From Chelonoidis abingdonii (lineage: Eukaryota > Chordata > Testudines > Testudinidae), in the NCBI RefSeq assembly GCF_003597395.2, contig NC_133771.1, positions 124,109,783 to 124,173,782 of the forward strand: a stretch of 64,000 bases of DNA. The letters run 5' to 3'. Under the pieces are notes generated by a model. That model did no database searches. It saw nothing but the letters and a program-made list of their open reading frames with translations, and was not told the origin of the DNA. Made by a program: the position numbers and the translations under genes. This document shows, piece after piece, positions 9,924 through 23,219 of the stretch. Each line of letters begins with the position of its first letter. Within the stretch, counting starts at the first letter, position 1.

Positions 9924-12900
9924 CTTTCTGTAGGTTTGGGAAATGATATAGTAGTAGTTAACTTTAAATGTTAGGTAAGATAACTAAATGGTCAGGTACA
10001 AAATGTAAGTGACCACTAATGCAGGTTGTACAGGACAGTACACTAGCCATTACTTTTTAAGGAATATTTTTCTATATTTTTTTCTGTTAAAACAAATTCC
10101 CATACCAATCATATTCTGATAGCTAATCTCCTACCAACCAGTGAAGACATTCTCTTGCCCCCCACCCCAGATAAAGATGGATGTTTCTCTGTTGCTTGGT
10201 TCTGTATTTGCATTTTATTTATGTTGTGCTGTCTCCAGTAAGGGTGGTACTTCTCATCCTTTTATTTGCAGTTTTGCTCCAGGTAATAAGTCCAACTTTA
10301 TCAGTTTTGTTTTTATAGGCTTCAGGCTTAGTCTTGCTCTGCAATCCCTGATGGGTACCTCGAGGTTTCTTGTCAAGTCAGCAAGTGCAGTGCCTGATTT
10401 TCCAAGATACGTGACAATGTAGGCAGACTATCAGAGAAAAGAACTGAGCCCTTGAGGTTTTTATCTGAATTTTACTTATAAAAACAGTATCAAGTTACAT
10501 CTTAAAGTATTTATTTTACTTGCCATTGTTCATGGGTCACTCTTTACACTCTCCTGAGAATAACTCTTTTCTGTCAGTATTGCCTCCATTTAAACACTGA
10601 CAGTCTGTATTTCTGTTTTTATAGAGCTTCAATTGACATAGCTTTTCTGTTCATTTCCTAATTTGTGTGCCAATATTGGGGATGACAGCACAGGTCAGAG
10701 TGGTGTTCGTTAGTAAACTTGCTTCAGAGCCAGTAAAGAGAGCACAATTTTTTCAGTCTCAGGCGCCATGTAATAATGACCACTATCTTGTATTTCTGTA
10801 ATATTCCAGTTAGGTTATAGGCATTTTGAGAGGTCACATTGTGGGCTTAAACCGCTGGAGTGGTGGTGGTTGTAGTAGTAGCAGTATGTATGTTGGTTGG
10901 TTGGTTATTTGGAGGGAAGATGAACTTGTAAAATCTTCTTTTAACCCTGAACAGATTTTTGTGCTTGATGTTCTTGCTGAACAGTTGTTTACATTTTGAG
11001 ATTGCTGATTAAAAACTCTGGATTCAAAATAAATAATATGTTTCAATATTATTGTAGCATTTAGCAGTTCTTGTCATGGACCAGGACCCTATTGCATTAG
11101 GTGCTGCATAAACATGATGGCTGCCAAGTGTCAGTATAATTTAAAAGTTAGTCTAAGGGGCCTGATTCCAACAGTTGCTGAGAACCCACATCTCAGGTTT
11201 TAGACACTAACAAAAGGCCTGATGTCCATACACGCAAGCAACCTTTCGTGCACACGCAGGAAGTTGGATGGGGAGGTCAGACAAACAGTTGAAGGATTGG
11301 GGAAAGGAATGCAACCATACCCTGATTGTAATGATTGCCATCTACCTTGTTGTTTCTGTGGGTTGTTTTTTTTTTTTTTTTTTTCCCTAAATACATAAAC
11401 TAGCCAGCTGCCCCTCCTACAACCCTGGCCACTGTTAATTTCTTTTTTCCACAGATTCTTCAATATTAAACAAGGTATTGATAGTAAACTATTTGGCTCA
11501 AGGGGGTGGGGTGGAACCTTATTCACAACACAGAATAAAATACAATGTTTAGGCAATTTTTGGACTTCAGGGATAAAGAATTACTTAATATACAAAATAT
11601 GAAATGTTGAATCTGTATCAAGATTATAGAATACAGTTGAGGGCCATGCCTTCTGTCTAAGTTTTGATGTCTTCAGTTTTGTCCAGCCAGCCAAATCTTG
11701 TAAGAACCTTCTGCCTGGTGGTTACAAAATAACGTTGACCATAAAGATAGAGTGGAAGTGACTGTCACAGAACAAAGTCTAACATGAGGAAAATGGAAAC
11801 CATCATAGCAACAGAATGACGATAATTTAGTTCACTACCTTTAAAGATAACTTCTGTCAGAACACCAAGTGTAACTTCTCATTATCCTCTTTATCAAAAA
11901 AGAAGTTCAGTTACATATTTGGTACTGCTTTTGGGTTTTGATTAGCAAACTATTCAGAATTAAATTTTGAATCAATTGGTGGGCTTTCAGTGCCACAGAA
12001 CCCTTCAATGTTTTGATCTTCTAAATGGTAGTCAGAAACTGTCATACAGTGCTGTGTAATGGATACACAAAATGAATCTTTGTTTTAATATGTCAGAGGG
12101 CAATATAATTACTCTTGTAGGGAATTGATGTACGTAATATTCTTTAAGTTCACAATGTCAAGTGTGGGAGTCCAAAAATTAGATGTGCAGCTGTGTTTTG
12201 TTTGTTGGGGTCCTTGCATGATCTAATCCATCCATTCTTACTCTCTGCTCTGTTTTATCAGAGAAGGCAGAGTACTGAAAAAAATACATCTGAATTTCAG
12301 AGTAAAGTTTTTACATATTTCAAATCCTTTTCCTCTAGGTAAGGGCTAAGGCACAGTGGTAGAAAAATGGGAAGCTGTGCTGCTGCTGCATATACTGAAC
12401 TCCATTTTGTGGATATAGTCTATTCTCCAGGATTGTTAATGTATCCATTTTCATATATCCCCCTCTTTTACACTTCCCTCCTCTCTCTCCATGACTCAAA
12501 AAAATGCCTGCATATAAATATATATGTATAAGCTATGGAATACATGGTGTGGTGTGGTAAAACTTTAGGATGGCCTTTTTACTTTTGCCATGAGTGATGA
12601 AGCCACGAGTGCGTTTTGTGCAGATGCACCTGAACCAGTATCAATAAAACCATAATCCCACAGTACCATGTGACAAATACAGAATATTTTGAGATGTTTT
12701 AGAGAGTTAAGTGTTTTGTTTAGGTAACTTAATATTTTCCACCTGCAAAGCCCAGTTACATAGTTACCATGAGGTCAACTGTATATGCCTCGGAAGGAGA
12801 GAAATGTGAATCACCTCCAAAGATGGGTCATCACATAATGGAATGTGATGATGTAGGATACACATCCACTAATCCATTTTAAGGGATGCTTCATCGCATG

Positions 12901-13204
12901 AAGTTTGGGAGTCACTGACAACAGGATATGATACCATTTACATTCTGTAATGCTACCCTTTTCTTTTGGTAGGATAGTGATTTTTCTAGTTGTGGTTGGT
13001 ATGTTCTTGTGGTCCAGGTTTACGTTAGCTTCCATGGTGGTGGTACTGGTGTATGGGAGTATGTGCATGTACATGAGACTTCCCTTTATTGTTTTGTGGA
13101 TATGTTATCGGTTTCCTGTTTTAAGAAACTTCTGAATTTCAGGCAAGAATTGAAGTGTATTTATGGAGCTGAGAGCATATTGGAAGAGTTATTTCCCCAT
13201 CGTA
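9924..13204. other. intronic stretch, mostly featureless
   Basis: Apart from the old repeat tail at 11045-11125 and a T-tract near 11370-11385, I recognise nothing here. Open frames such as 10141-10422 and 12811-13350 lack domains and overlap on both strands. Confidence 0.5.
11045..11125 (-). repeat. dispersed SINE/LINE tail ('ggtcctggtccatgac' type)
   Basis: Read on the minus strand it gives gcagcacctaatgcaatagg followed by gtcctggtccatgac and an ...aataatatt end. It resembles the left part of 8334-8628. Family not named. Confidence 0.5.
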
Positions 13205-13212
13205 TATTAGGA

Positions 13213-13523
13213 TGGGGTAGGCAACCTATGGCACGTGTGCCGAAGGCAGCACGCAAGCTGATTTTTCAGTGGCACTCACACTGCCTGAGTCCTGGCCGCC
13301 GATCCAGGGGGGCTCTGCATGTTAATTTAATTTTAAGTGAAGCTTCTTAAACATTTTGAAAACCTTATTTACTTTACATATAACAATAGTTTAGTTATGT
13401 ATTATAGACTTATAGAAAGAGACCTTCTAAAAACATTAAAATGTATTACTGGTACGCGAAACCTTAAATCAGAGTGAATAATGAAGACTTGGCACAGCAC
13501 TTCTGAAAGGTTGCCGACCCCTG
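13213..13523 (+). mobile_element. hAT MITE, 311 bp, TSD tattagga (copy A)
   Basis: Begins tggggtaggcaacc and ends ggttgccgacccctg, with inverted termini of the hAT CAGGGGT..GGCAA type. A perfect 8-bp target-site duplication, tattagga, lies at 13205-13212 and 13524-13531. Homologous copies lie at 16669-16979 and, reversed, at 35846-36157. The AT-rich middle (acataacaatagtttag, agaccttctaaaaac) has no coding capacity. Confidence 0.9.
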
Positions 13524-13531
13524 TATTAGGA

Positions 13532-15569
13532 CCTTACTTGCTTTGTTTCACCTTCTTGTGGCGCTTTCTGGCTGACAAAACTAGAGACAACTGTTAAATT
13601 GAAGTAGTAAATTACACTTTCTAGGAAAGAGAGCTATAATATCCCATTATTCATCACTGTCTAAAATATTGGTTCCGTTTACACCGTATTTTGTATTTTA
13701 TGGTAATTGCTGAACAAAATTATAGTAATAACTCCACTATGTAAGAGAATTTATAATGAAATATTAGAAGTCAAAATTGCATTTGAAACAGCTTTTAAGG
13801 TGTTTTACTGAACTCTGTTGATTTTTTATGTAAATGTCTTTTTTGCTGAAACAATGTTTGCGTAAAGAGTTGGTTGAATACGCATTTCTTATTTGTTTTT
13901 TTCATGTTTGTTCTTCCTTCCCTTCAGCTCCTGTATGTAAAATATCTGGCAAAATATTTAACTGATCTGCACAAATCACTTAAACTGACCAGTCTTATGT
14001 AAATCTCTCGGACGTTACTTAAATTACATCACTTTGCAGAACATGCTGTTTGTGAGCAAAAATTAAATAGTTATATAAATGCCATATTGTTTTCTTCTTT
14101 TTTTTTTGTGATATTCTAAACTTTTAACCATTAATAAGGAGACTTTCCATTCAAGATTTAACTTTTTTCTTCCATTATAAAGAAATAAGTACTGAATACT
14201 ATATATTTTTGTAATAGATATTTCTCAGAAGAGTATAGTCCACAAGATAATGCTTGTGAGTATGCCCTCTATTTGAATAGGGCAATTTAGATAGTATATA
14301 GTGTAAGCAATTATTACTGGAATAAGCAAGTATCTGTTAGTAGGGGCAATTGTCATTTCAGTCAGCAGCCTTTTTCAAGATGATCATTCCTGTTCATGCT
14401 GTATTATCAGAATATCAGAGGATATAACATCTTGATAAATCCATTAACTGAAATGTCACTTCTTCTGCTAACACAACTTGAAAAGTATTTGCTTATTTGG
14501 ATTTAAATGTGCACACACAACTCCTATCCTGAGCTTTCAGTGGTCTTGTGTTAATTAAAAAATACAGCTAAAAATTATTACAAAACTAAAATAGCAGCAC
14601 TTTCTTCCTTTCTTTCCTTCTCTGTCCAGACACATTCATACCACCAATCAGTCAGCAAAAATATTAAAGTTCAAATAAAATGTACTGTTAAAATCTCTCC
14701 AGCCATTTTGGCCCTCCCCAGACCTGAAGGAAATGAACTTTGAAGCATGCACATAAGTCAACACACCTGGGCAATTATAGACCAACATGGGGAGTGAATT
14801 TTGAAGTCAAGGGAACCTCATGGAGAACATGCCACCAGGAACTAGAGGTTGAAAAAGGTGAGATGGGAAAAGACTTTATCCAAAGTTATGAGTTGGGTTT
14901 TTTTGTTTAACATTTTTTATATGAGCCCCAAGTTAGTCTTGGACTTGATCTGGCCAGGATTTTTGAGTAAAAGTTGTTTTAAGGTGGTAGACTTTTGATG
15001 TGCAAAATTCCAGCAAACAAAATGTCATGGAAATTAGTGGCCTAGAAATAATTGGGAGTAGGATTACTGAGCCCCTCTGGTAGAACTGTTCACTCTGCAG
15101 TAATTCCCCTGGTTCACCAAACATTTCATTCTGCAGGGCACTATTAGAAAAAGGTCCTCTTGTGAGTCTCTCACTTACCAACAAGAAGGCCTGTTGCAAG
15201 GCCAGATTCTGCACTTGTATCCTGTGAAGTTACTGATGCCTCTGCAGCGTGGGTACAAAACAGTACCAAATCAGAAGGAAGACTTTCTGCAAAAGATTGT
15301 GCACTTACTTTGCTTAGGTGTAAAACTTCGTAAGGTGCAAGTAATAGAGAATCAGGTTTAGAAATTCTTATTTATTAAAAAAACTCATCAGGGGATAGAG
15401 CTAGAGGTATTAAGGATTTTCCCAAATTGTGTGATATTTTTTTTGTCTTATCAGTTTTATTGTGTTTATAACTACTTGGGATTACCTAAATACTGGTGTT
15501 TTGTGTCTTCAGTTAGAAGAAATATTTCACTTCAACCTTCTCTGTGAACTAATTGAAACAGTACAAAGT

Positions 15570-15604
<35 letters not shown>

Positions 15605-16660
15605 AGAGAGAGAGAGAGAGAGAAATTTTGTTAATCAGCTAATATTGTGAAAACAGCTTTATTTTTACAATACGGAAAGAAAAAGAATAAATGTATTTAT
15701 AATTTCAAAATGGACAGAAATCAATCCCTAAACAAGACTTGAGCTTGAAAAGCCTTTGATTGTCTTGCTGTTTGTGAGGGAGTAAGTTTGAAAGCCTTTT
15801 GTTTGTCAAGGATATGTCATATCTGTTGGACTTTTCTAAAGAAGCTAATGATTTGGTAGGACTGAGATTCCTGATATAAAATGAATGAAAATTTTCCCAT
15901 TTTGTTATCTACCTTCTAAAATAGGTGATTTTATATATTGATGTTTTAAAAATTCTCCTTTGATTTAAAAAAATGTGCTTGCTAGTTTTGGAGCTGTAAC
16001 AACAGCAGCTATTTTTCAGACAGAAATTTTGCATTATTTATCATATCTATCCACTACTTTCAGCTTTGTCATTTGATTGTTAGAGTTAATTTATGTAGCA
16101 ATAGAAGAAAGGAGAGTCATACCATGCTATTACTTGATTGTAGCACATCTGTTATAGTGAATCTCAGAGAATGTGCATGCTCATAGTTGAATTGTTATGG
16201 AGGAATTCATGCTTGTCAGTATTGCTGCCTAACATTCTTTTAAATTCCTAGATCCAAATTCAAATCTCTTCTGTAACTTTGACTTTGGTGGGTTTGCATA
16301 ACAGTTGAATTTAGCCATTCTTATTATGGGGCTCGTTGCATGCTGGGTGGTCTGATAGAGAAAGGACCTGCCGTCTCTCTTGATTTTGGTAATCACTGTT
16401 TGTCTCAGTCTCTGCCAAGTTTTCACACATTCTTGGAAGCTAGTCATCCAGCTATTTCAATAGATTTGAACTTTGTCCCTCAAAGTGATGATTAGTTAAT
16501 GACCTATGCTACTGGATTTAAGAGATCTGCTTCCTTAAACTTTTGGATTTAAGGAATATTTTTTCCTTCTAATCTATATGGTCCAAAGGTTCTTTTCGCA
16601 GTCCCCGGTGTTCCTTTGTGTAATGTCTTTTTAAAAGTATTGGATAGTGGTAGGAAATTC
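13532..16660. other. intronic stretch, only a microsatellite recognised
   Basis: No exon or transposon was recognised apart from the (GT)n(GA)n tract at 15572-15623. Confidence 0.5.
15572..15623. repeat. compound microsatellite (GT)n then (GA)n
   Basis: About fourteen GT units are followed, after tatga, by about eleven GA units. Simple sequence, expected to vary in length. Confidence 0.95.
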
Positions 16661-16668
16661 TTGTACAG

Positions 16669-16979
16669 CAGGGGTAGGCAACCTATGGCAGGGGTGCCGA
16701 AGGCGGCGCGCGAGCTGATTTTCAGTGGCACTCACGTTGCCTGGGACCTGGCCACCGGTTTGGGGGGCTCTGCATTTTAATTTAATTTTAAATGAAGCTT
16801 CTTAAACATTTTAAAAGCCTTATTTACTTTACAAACAACAGTAGTTTAGTTATATATTATAGACTTATAGAAAGAGAACATCTAAAAATGTTAACATGTA
16901 TTACCGGCACGCGAAAGCTCAAATTAGAGTGAATAAATGAAGGTTCGGCACACCACTTCTAAAAGGTTGCCAGTCCCTG
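16669..16979 (+). mobile_element. hAT MITE, 311 bp, TSD ttgtacag (copy B)
   Basis: Begins caggggtaggcaacc and ends ggttgccagtccctg. A perfect 8-bp duplication, ttgtacag, lies at 16661-16668 and 16980-16987. Same length and orientation as copy A, closely similar throughout. Confidence 0.92.
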
Positions 16980-17474
16980 TTGTACAGAATAGTATACGTC
17001 TGTTCCCATGTAAAAATTATATTAAACTGGGGTTGAGTATTTCCCAAAATCAAACATTGCAGACTCCAAAATTCAGAGTAAAAGTTAAACTTAAAAGAAA
17101 TCGTATCATGTTAGGGAATGGTATGTATTGTTAAAGCATCACAAAAACCTCAATTGTGCCCTGTTGTGTGACCATGCAATAATGCTACAATTACAATTTT
17201 AGCACAGTAAAAGTTACAGTATAGTTAGGGTTAACACAGGCTTTCTGTCTAGAGCTCAGCTTTTGTAAGCACTCTAAAGTCCATACGGTTGATCAGATTA
17301 CCTTGAAATTTGTGGTGTCATGGGGGCATAAGGAATGGTCAGTGCTCCAGATTTAGGACTATTTGATGAAGGCGGTCCAGAGATGCATCCTGCAGGGAGA
17401 AGCGGAGAGGCAGAGGGAACTCTTCCTAAAATTGACACATTCTAGTAGCTATTTTTCCCCTCACAGATAAAGAT

Positions 17475-18343
17475 TAGGGCTGTCAAGTGATTAAAAAAAA
17501 ATCATGATTAATTGCACAATTAAAAAATAATAGAATACATTTCTTTAACTATTTTTGGATGTTTTCTACATTTTCAAATATATTGATTTCAGTTACAACA
17601 CAGAATTCAATGTGTACAATTCTCACTTTATAGTTATTTTTGGTTACAAGTATTTGCACTGTAAAACAACAAAAGAAATAGTATTTTTCAGTTCACCTAA
17701 AACAAGTATTGTAGTGCAATCTCTTTATCATGGAAGTTGAACTTACAAATGTAGAATTATGTACAAAAAATGCATTCAAAAATAAAATCTAAAATTTTAG
17801 AGCCTGCAAGTCCTTCTTGTTCAGCCAAATGCTAAGACAAACAAGTTAGTTTAAATTTACAGGAGATAATGCTACCCTCTTCTTATTTACAATGTCACCT
17901 GGAAGTGAGGACAGGCATTGGCATGGCACTTTTGTGTCTGGCATTGCAAGGCTTTACGTACCAGATACACTAAACATTTGTATGCCCCTTCATCCTTACA
18001 TTGTTTTGTTTTGAGTGCGGTTATGTAACACACAAATCTACATTTCTAAGTTTCACTTTCGTGACAAAGATTGCACTACAGTACTTGTATGAGGTGAATT
18101 GAAAAATACTGTTTCTTTTATCGTTTTTACTGTGCAAATATTTGTAATAAAAAGTAATATATACTTTGATTTCAGTTACAACATAGAATACAATATATAT
18201 GAAAATGTAGAAGAACATCCAAAATATTTAATAAATCACAACTGGTAGTCTATTGTTTAACAGTAAATTAAAACTCTGATTAATCGCGATTAATTTTTTT
18301 TGAGTTAATTCCATGAGTTAACGGCAGTTAATGGACAGCCCTA
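17475..18343. mobile_element. foldback hAT-type element, 869 bp, 8-bp TSD
   Basis: The ends tagggctgtc and gacagcccta are perfect inverted repeats. They are flanked by ataaagat (17467-17474) and ataaatat (18344-18351), a 7/8 match. Inside, each half is roughly the reverse complement of the other over about 300 bp: gatttcagttacaacacag near 17585 and again near 18170, and gtatttgcactgtaaaa near 17650 opposed to tttactgtgcaaatatttg near 18128. The unpaired middle is about 17790-18030. No transposase frame. Confidence 0.85.
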
Positions 18344-19704
18344 ATAAATATCAAATCAGGGTCACAAATGCTTGAGAGTTACTCCCAACAGAGTGCATGG
18401 CACCCACCAACCCTCTGGGGGAATCGAATTTTATTTCAAAAGAGTTTGCTTCTCCAGTTAGTCACGTGCCAATCAGCTTAAGGCTCACATGCCCATTCAC
18501 ACACCTAATAGATTACACTGAGCATGCACAAATGGAGGAGGTAAAAGGATTTGTTATCCTTCTAACATGCACTGACAATGAATGGTGAGATTGTTGCATA
18601 TCTCAGAGCTATTATTTCAGGCTGTCTTTATCTCCACTGAGTATCTTTTTCAGCTGAGAATATCTCATTGAGACGAGTGGGCCACTTCATATCTCTCTGA
18701 GCCTGCTATGCTGATGAGGAATATGTTGTGCCCCTCCCCTTCATTTTCCCTTTAATTTTTTACAATATTACAGTGAAGTGGCATCTGTCCTTTAGCTAAA
18801 GTTGGGAAGCCCTTCCTGTTAAAAGGATGACTCTTAGTGCTCTAGTCTTTGTGCGCTTACACAAATTGTCTTGAAATTTGCTGTACTTCATGGGTGTATA
18901 GGATAGGATTAATTATCCAAATATAGGTCCATTTGAGCAAAGGGTTCCTGAGAGAGTTTCCAGGGGGAAAAATAATTCATTATATTCACAGATTCTAGCA
19001 GCTTTGGTGTTTTGAAACCTACCCTGGGCAGAAATCTGAAAATGAACTGTAAACATTTAGGAAAAACCTGCCTCTGTCACAGTTTTGGGGGTTTGGTCTG
19101 GTTTGGTTTTGTCTTTTTGCTTTCTCTCCATATTGGAGAAATGTAATCTGAGTACAGCAAAATATTCAGAAGGACCTGCAACTATTTATATTTTGGAGAA
19201 AAAAAAAAGTAAACTGCACAAACAGATGCTTGCTGGGAGACTAGGGTGATTTAGAAATGCAAGAGTAGGTAGTAACTGGAAAAGGGGCTTGGGTTTCAGC
19301 GAGGCATGGGGTATTATGGGGAGGTAAAGGGGGAGAGGGAGGGGAGAAGATGGGTGGTAGCAGAGGAAGTTGGGAATTTGAGGGGGAGGGGTTGACAGCC
19401 CTGAATTTTCCCCTTCTGTATGTGAGCTGGCATCTGGGGGAGCCCTGTACTTCTGCAGGAGTCTGAGCCCCTCTCCCTGCCTGCTGTATGTGTGTGCTGG
19501 GGTCTAGGGGACCCTGTTCCTCTTGGCGTATCTGAGCCCCTCTCTCATGAGAGCTGGGATCTGGAGTGACGGAACTGAAGGTAACACAGATTTCAACATC
19601 TGCAATCCAGAAAATGAATAGTTAAAAGTACACATCACTCCTGGATGGGGTAGGGAGGCTGGCCCGAGTGTGTAGAGGAGAGGCTGATTGGGTGTCTGGC
19701 TGAT

Positions 19705-21300
19705 CTTCTACACTACAAACTTTGGTCAATGCCAATTACATTGGTGTACAGCTGCCACAGTTAATGTATCACTCATGTGCTTGCATATGTGGCTGTTTGC
19801 ACTGGTGGTGTGCATACTCACCAGAAGTACATCTCAGTGTAAGTGAGAGGCATACCGGGATACCTACCCATAGTGCAATGTGTCACTGCATGGCACAATG
19901 CCTTATGGGAAACTTTCACAATGCATTTTGGGATAGAAGTGAGTCATGTAGGAATGACTAGGGGCAAGTGGTCAAGTTCCCATCATACAACTTTGTCCAT
20001 CTCATGATGTGAAACAGGTCCCAAAAATTTTTGCTGCTTTTTAAAAAACCACAAACGTGGGTGGAACTTTTCACTGTGCACCATCACTGGCAGAAACATG
20101 GCATCTACAGAGCTCTGCAAATAAAGGACTCATAATCCTTTGGCATTTGAAGACCCGCAGGAAGAACCATAACATGGGGGGGGCAGAAAGATTTCGTCAA
20201 GGAGAGTTTGTTGAGGGACATAATGAAAACTAATTCAAGGTTGTTGAGGGTGTTCATTGAGCAGCTGCAGACAGTGGAGCCCTGCTTCTGGCCTGAGAAA
20301 TGAGCATTGACTGGTGTGATTGCATTGTAGTGCAGGTTTGGGACAATCAGCAATGGCTTGCAGAACTTTCGGATGCGAAAGGCTGCATTCCTGGATCTAT
20401 GTGTTGAACTTTGCAACAGAACAGGGACACCAGTGGAGAATTGGTGGTGTTCACATAGTGGGAACTTGCAATGTGGAATTCATGCTGGTCAGTAGGAAAT
20501 CCGTTTTGTATTTGGGAAATCTGCTGTAAGGGCTATTGTCATACAAATGTGTGGGACCATTAATCATCTCTTGCTACGAAGAACTGTGACTCTAAGCAAT
20601 GTGAAGAATGTAGTGGATAGATCTGCAGCAATGGAGTTCGTGAACCGTGGCGGGACAATAGACGGCACACACATCCCTATTTTGGCACTGGGCTACCTTG
20701 CCACACAGTACATGAATAGAAAATAGATACTTTTCTATGGTTATGCAAGCATTAGTGGATCACCTGGGTTACTTTACGGACATTGGTATGGGCTGCTCAG
20801 GGAAGGTGCATGACACTTGCATCTTTAAGAACACAGGACTGTTCAGAAAGCTGCAATCGGACATTTTTTTCCCGACCAGCTGATTACCATTGGCCATATT
20901 GAAATGGCAGCAGTGATTCTAGGGGGACCACCCTACTTCTTGCTTTCCTGGTTCATTAAGCTGTATGCTGGCCAGCTTGACAGCACCAAGGAAAGATTCA
21001 GCTATTGACTCAGGAGGTGCAGAATGACAATTGAATGTGCTTTCACTGCTTGAAGGGACTCTGGTGGTGGTTACTTACTAGATTGGATCTCGATGAGAAG
21101 AATATCCCAGTAGATATAGCTGCCTGTTGTCTTGCATAGTATTTGTGAGGCAAAAATGCTGCCAGGGCAAAGGTGGAGTAGCTGTCCATGGACCTTGAAC
21201 AGCTAGGATCAAGAGCCATTACAAGAGCTCAATGGGATGCTGTACAGTTGACGAAGGCCTTGAAAGAGCGCTCTAATGGCCAGCCACATTAATGTGCTGT
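19705..21300 (+). mobile_element. decayed Harbinger element (second family member)
   Basis: The left end tctacactacaaactttggt has the Harbinger terminal word. The interior carries a badly mutated transposase at 20320-21290, related to the one at 24611-26024. The right end and the TSD could not be placed. Older than the 24.2-kb copy, given the many stops and frameshifts. Confidence 0.7.
20320..21290 (+). pseudogene. Harbinger transposase pseudogene (decayed)
   Basis: Around 20640-20700 the + strand reads NRGGTIDGTHIPILALG, the first catalytic-Asp motif of the DDE_4 transposase family, then QYMNRK and a stop. It continues in other frames with QALVDHLGYFTD, GKVHDTCIFKNTGLF and a relic of the last acidic motif (TIECAF) near 21030. 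It is collinear with the copy at 24611-26024 but with in-frame stops (tag after AGAAAA, tga near 20880 and 21007) and indels, so it makes no protein. Confidence 0.8.
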
Positions 21301-22228
21301 GCTCGACTATGCTTCGACCATGAACTTTTTGGGGCAGTTGAGAATTTTGTAGTGCCAGTTGTACACATACAAATATTATATTGTGTCTGTGATGCTGGCA
21401 GACCAGATGCCAGCTCTTGCCAAGTCTTCAGGCATTAGCTAAGAACTGACAAACTTATAGCTGGATACCAGACTAGTTCACTCTGTTAGTTTTGCTCAGA
21501 ATAGATGTTAGTCTTCTAAGAATGGATTTAGTGTTTAGACTATGAAATGCTTGTAATCTGTTATAATGTCTATATTCCATGACATAAGAAAATATGCAAG
21601 TTTTGCTTTTTAACTTTGAAAATGTTTGCTCTGAGCTTGTGAACCCAGGCAGGGAATCATCCCCCTCATTCATCCGGAGGACTGTCAACATTTAAGTGAG
21701 TCATTAAGACAAAAACTGTTAATTGTCCCATCCACCCATGGAAAAGTATGAGGAGAAGGCCTCGTCCCATTGCTTTGAGTGCTGGGTAATGGAAAATCTT
21801 TGCATCAACTATTTTTATCTCTTTGCTGCTTGAACTCTCTCAGAGCCAGAGAAACAACAGAAGCCAGAGGTCGCCAAGGGTTACCTCCTGGGTCCACCCT
21901 GAAAGATACTTTGTATTGAAAGATCACTACAACTCGGTCACTTCTAGGATCTAGATGGTAACTCATTTGTGTGTATGTTTGCTTGCTTTATCCTGTAAAT
22001 AACTCTTATTCCTTTTTCCTAATTAGTAAACCTTTAGATAGTTTATTATAGGATTGATTGCAGGTGTTGTCTATAGTGTAAGATCTAGGGTACCAATTGA
22101 TCTGGGGTGGTCTCTTGGGACTGGAAGCAACCTGAATATGGTGTGATTTTTGGTGTAAGTGACTTTTTTTGTATTGGTGTACTTTACTTTGCCAGTCGAC
22201 TTCTCCGGTAAATGCTCCTGTGCTTGGC

Positions 22229-23147
22229 TGAAAGGGGCAACCTGTAGGCAGTTTCAGTTCCGCCCTCTTTTAGAGGGGCCCAGCACAGGATGGGCCAGAG
22301 TCCACTCCAAAGTTGACTGGATCTCCAGCACAAGTTATAGGATTTAGTCCCTTTCCCCTTTTTTCAGACAAGGTCTGTGTCCCCTTCCTGTGAGGATAGA
22401 GACTCTGCTAGCTACCAGATATTTTCATGGGAGCTGGGAAGCTCAAGAGCCTGCTCCATTCCTAGGGCTGCCCACTGAGTGGAGCTGGCATGACTTGCAG
22501 GTGCTGTGGGGCAGGGCTTCTCCAGCCTAAAGCAGCCCCTTAACCCCTCTGATTCTAGTGCAGTTTATATACCTCATCACAGGCCCTCTACTCTAGTGTC
22601 TGAGTGCCTCCCAAGTGAAAATCAAAATCTCAATAGGTTAGTGGTGTAATTTTCCTCAATTATTTCCCTAAGGCAGTTGGGGCTATATATGTGTTTTGTT
22701 TAATTTCCTTCTCTAGCTCCTCTTCAGCTCGTTTTCCTCATCTTCATCTTTGCTGTTTTTAGTTACAACTGTGCTAGCGCCAAGTTGAAGAAAGTAAGTT
22801 TTGCACTTAGTTTTGAGGGCCAAGTCACTGATTACTCTTATTCATGTTTTTGGTTTTCTTAAGGGTTTGCTGTTCAGTCGACCCAGGACTGAGCTCACCA
22901 GCTCTGCTCTTTTTGGCAGAAAATGAACTGGACAGCTGTTCATTCTGGGCTTGACCTGGGCATTGGCTGCCTTCCTTTTGTATACACTCTAAGGTGTATT
23001 GTCTTTTGGGGTATTTCGAAAACCCCAGAAGAAAATGCAAGCTACCAGATGCACAGATGAGTCTGGCTGACTACCTTTTATTATTATTTTTTTTATTGTG
23101 GTATCCACTGTGGCTAAACACTCTCTAGATATGCAGAGAGGATGGTC
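22229..23147 (+). repeat. 0.92-kb dispersed repeat, copy 1
   Basis: From tgaaaggggcaacctgtagg to gcagagaggatggtc it is nearly identical to 56210-57144, with the same order and orientation and only scattered substitutions. Copy 2 has about 17 extra bases near 56465. No coding frame is shared in full; a 71-codon minus-strand frame (22825-23040, mirrored at 56822-57037) is conserved simply because the DNA is. Either a young interspersed element or a segmental copy. Confidence 0.85.
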
Positions 23148-23219
23148 TAGCAGGAGGGTTGGACTACATGATCTCCTGAGGTCCCGTCCAACCTTAATAA
23201 TCTATGATTCTATGATTCT
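23147..23219 (+). repeat. CR1 LINE 3'-terminal fragment
   Basis: gagggttggactacatgatc, then ctcctgaggtcccgtccaac, ending in the tandem 8-mer tatgattc, which is the CR1 3' end. It abuts the 0.92-kb repeat exactly where copy 2 diverges, so it marks that repeat's truncation or a later insertion. Confidence 0.85.

Noticed and set aside
15572..15623. CRISPR-like or regulatory repeat
   Set aside because: Plain dinucleotide microsatellite. No spacer structure anywhere in the window, and the DNA is vertebrate.
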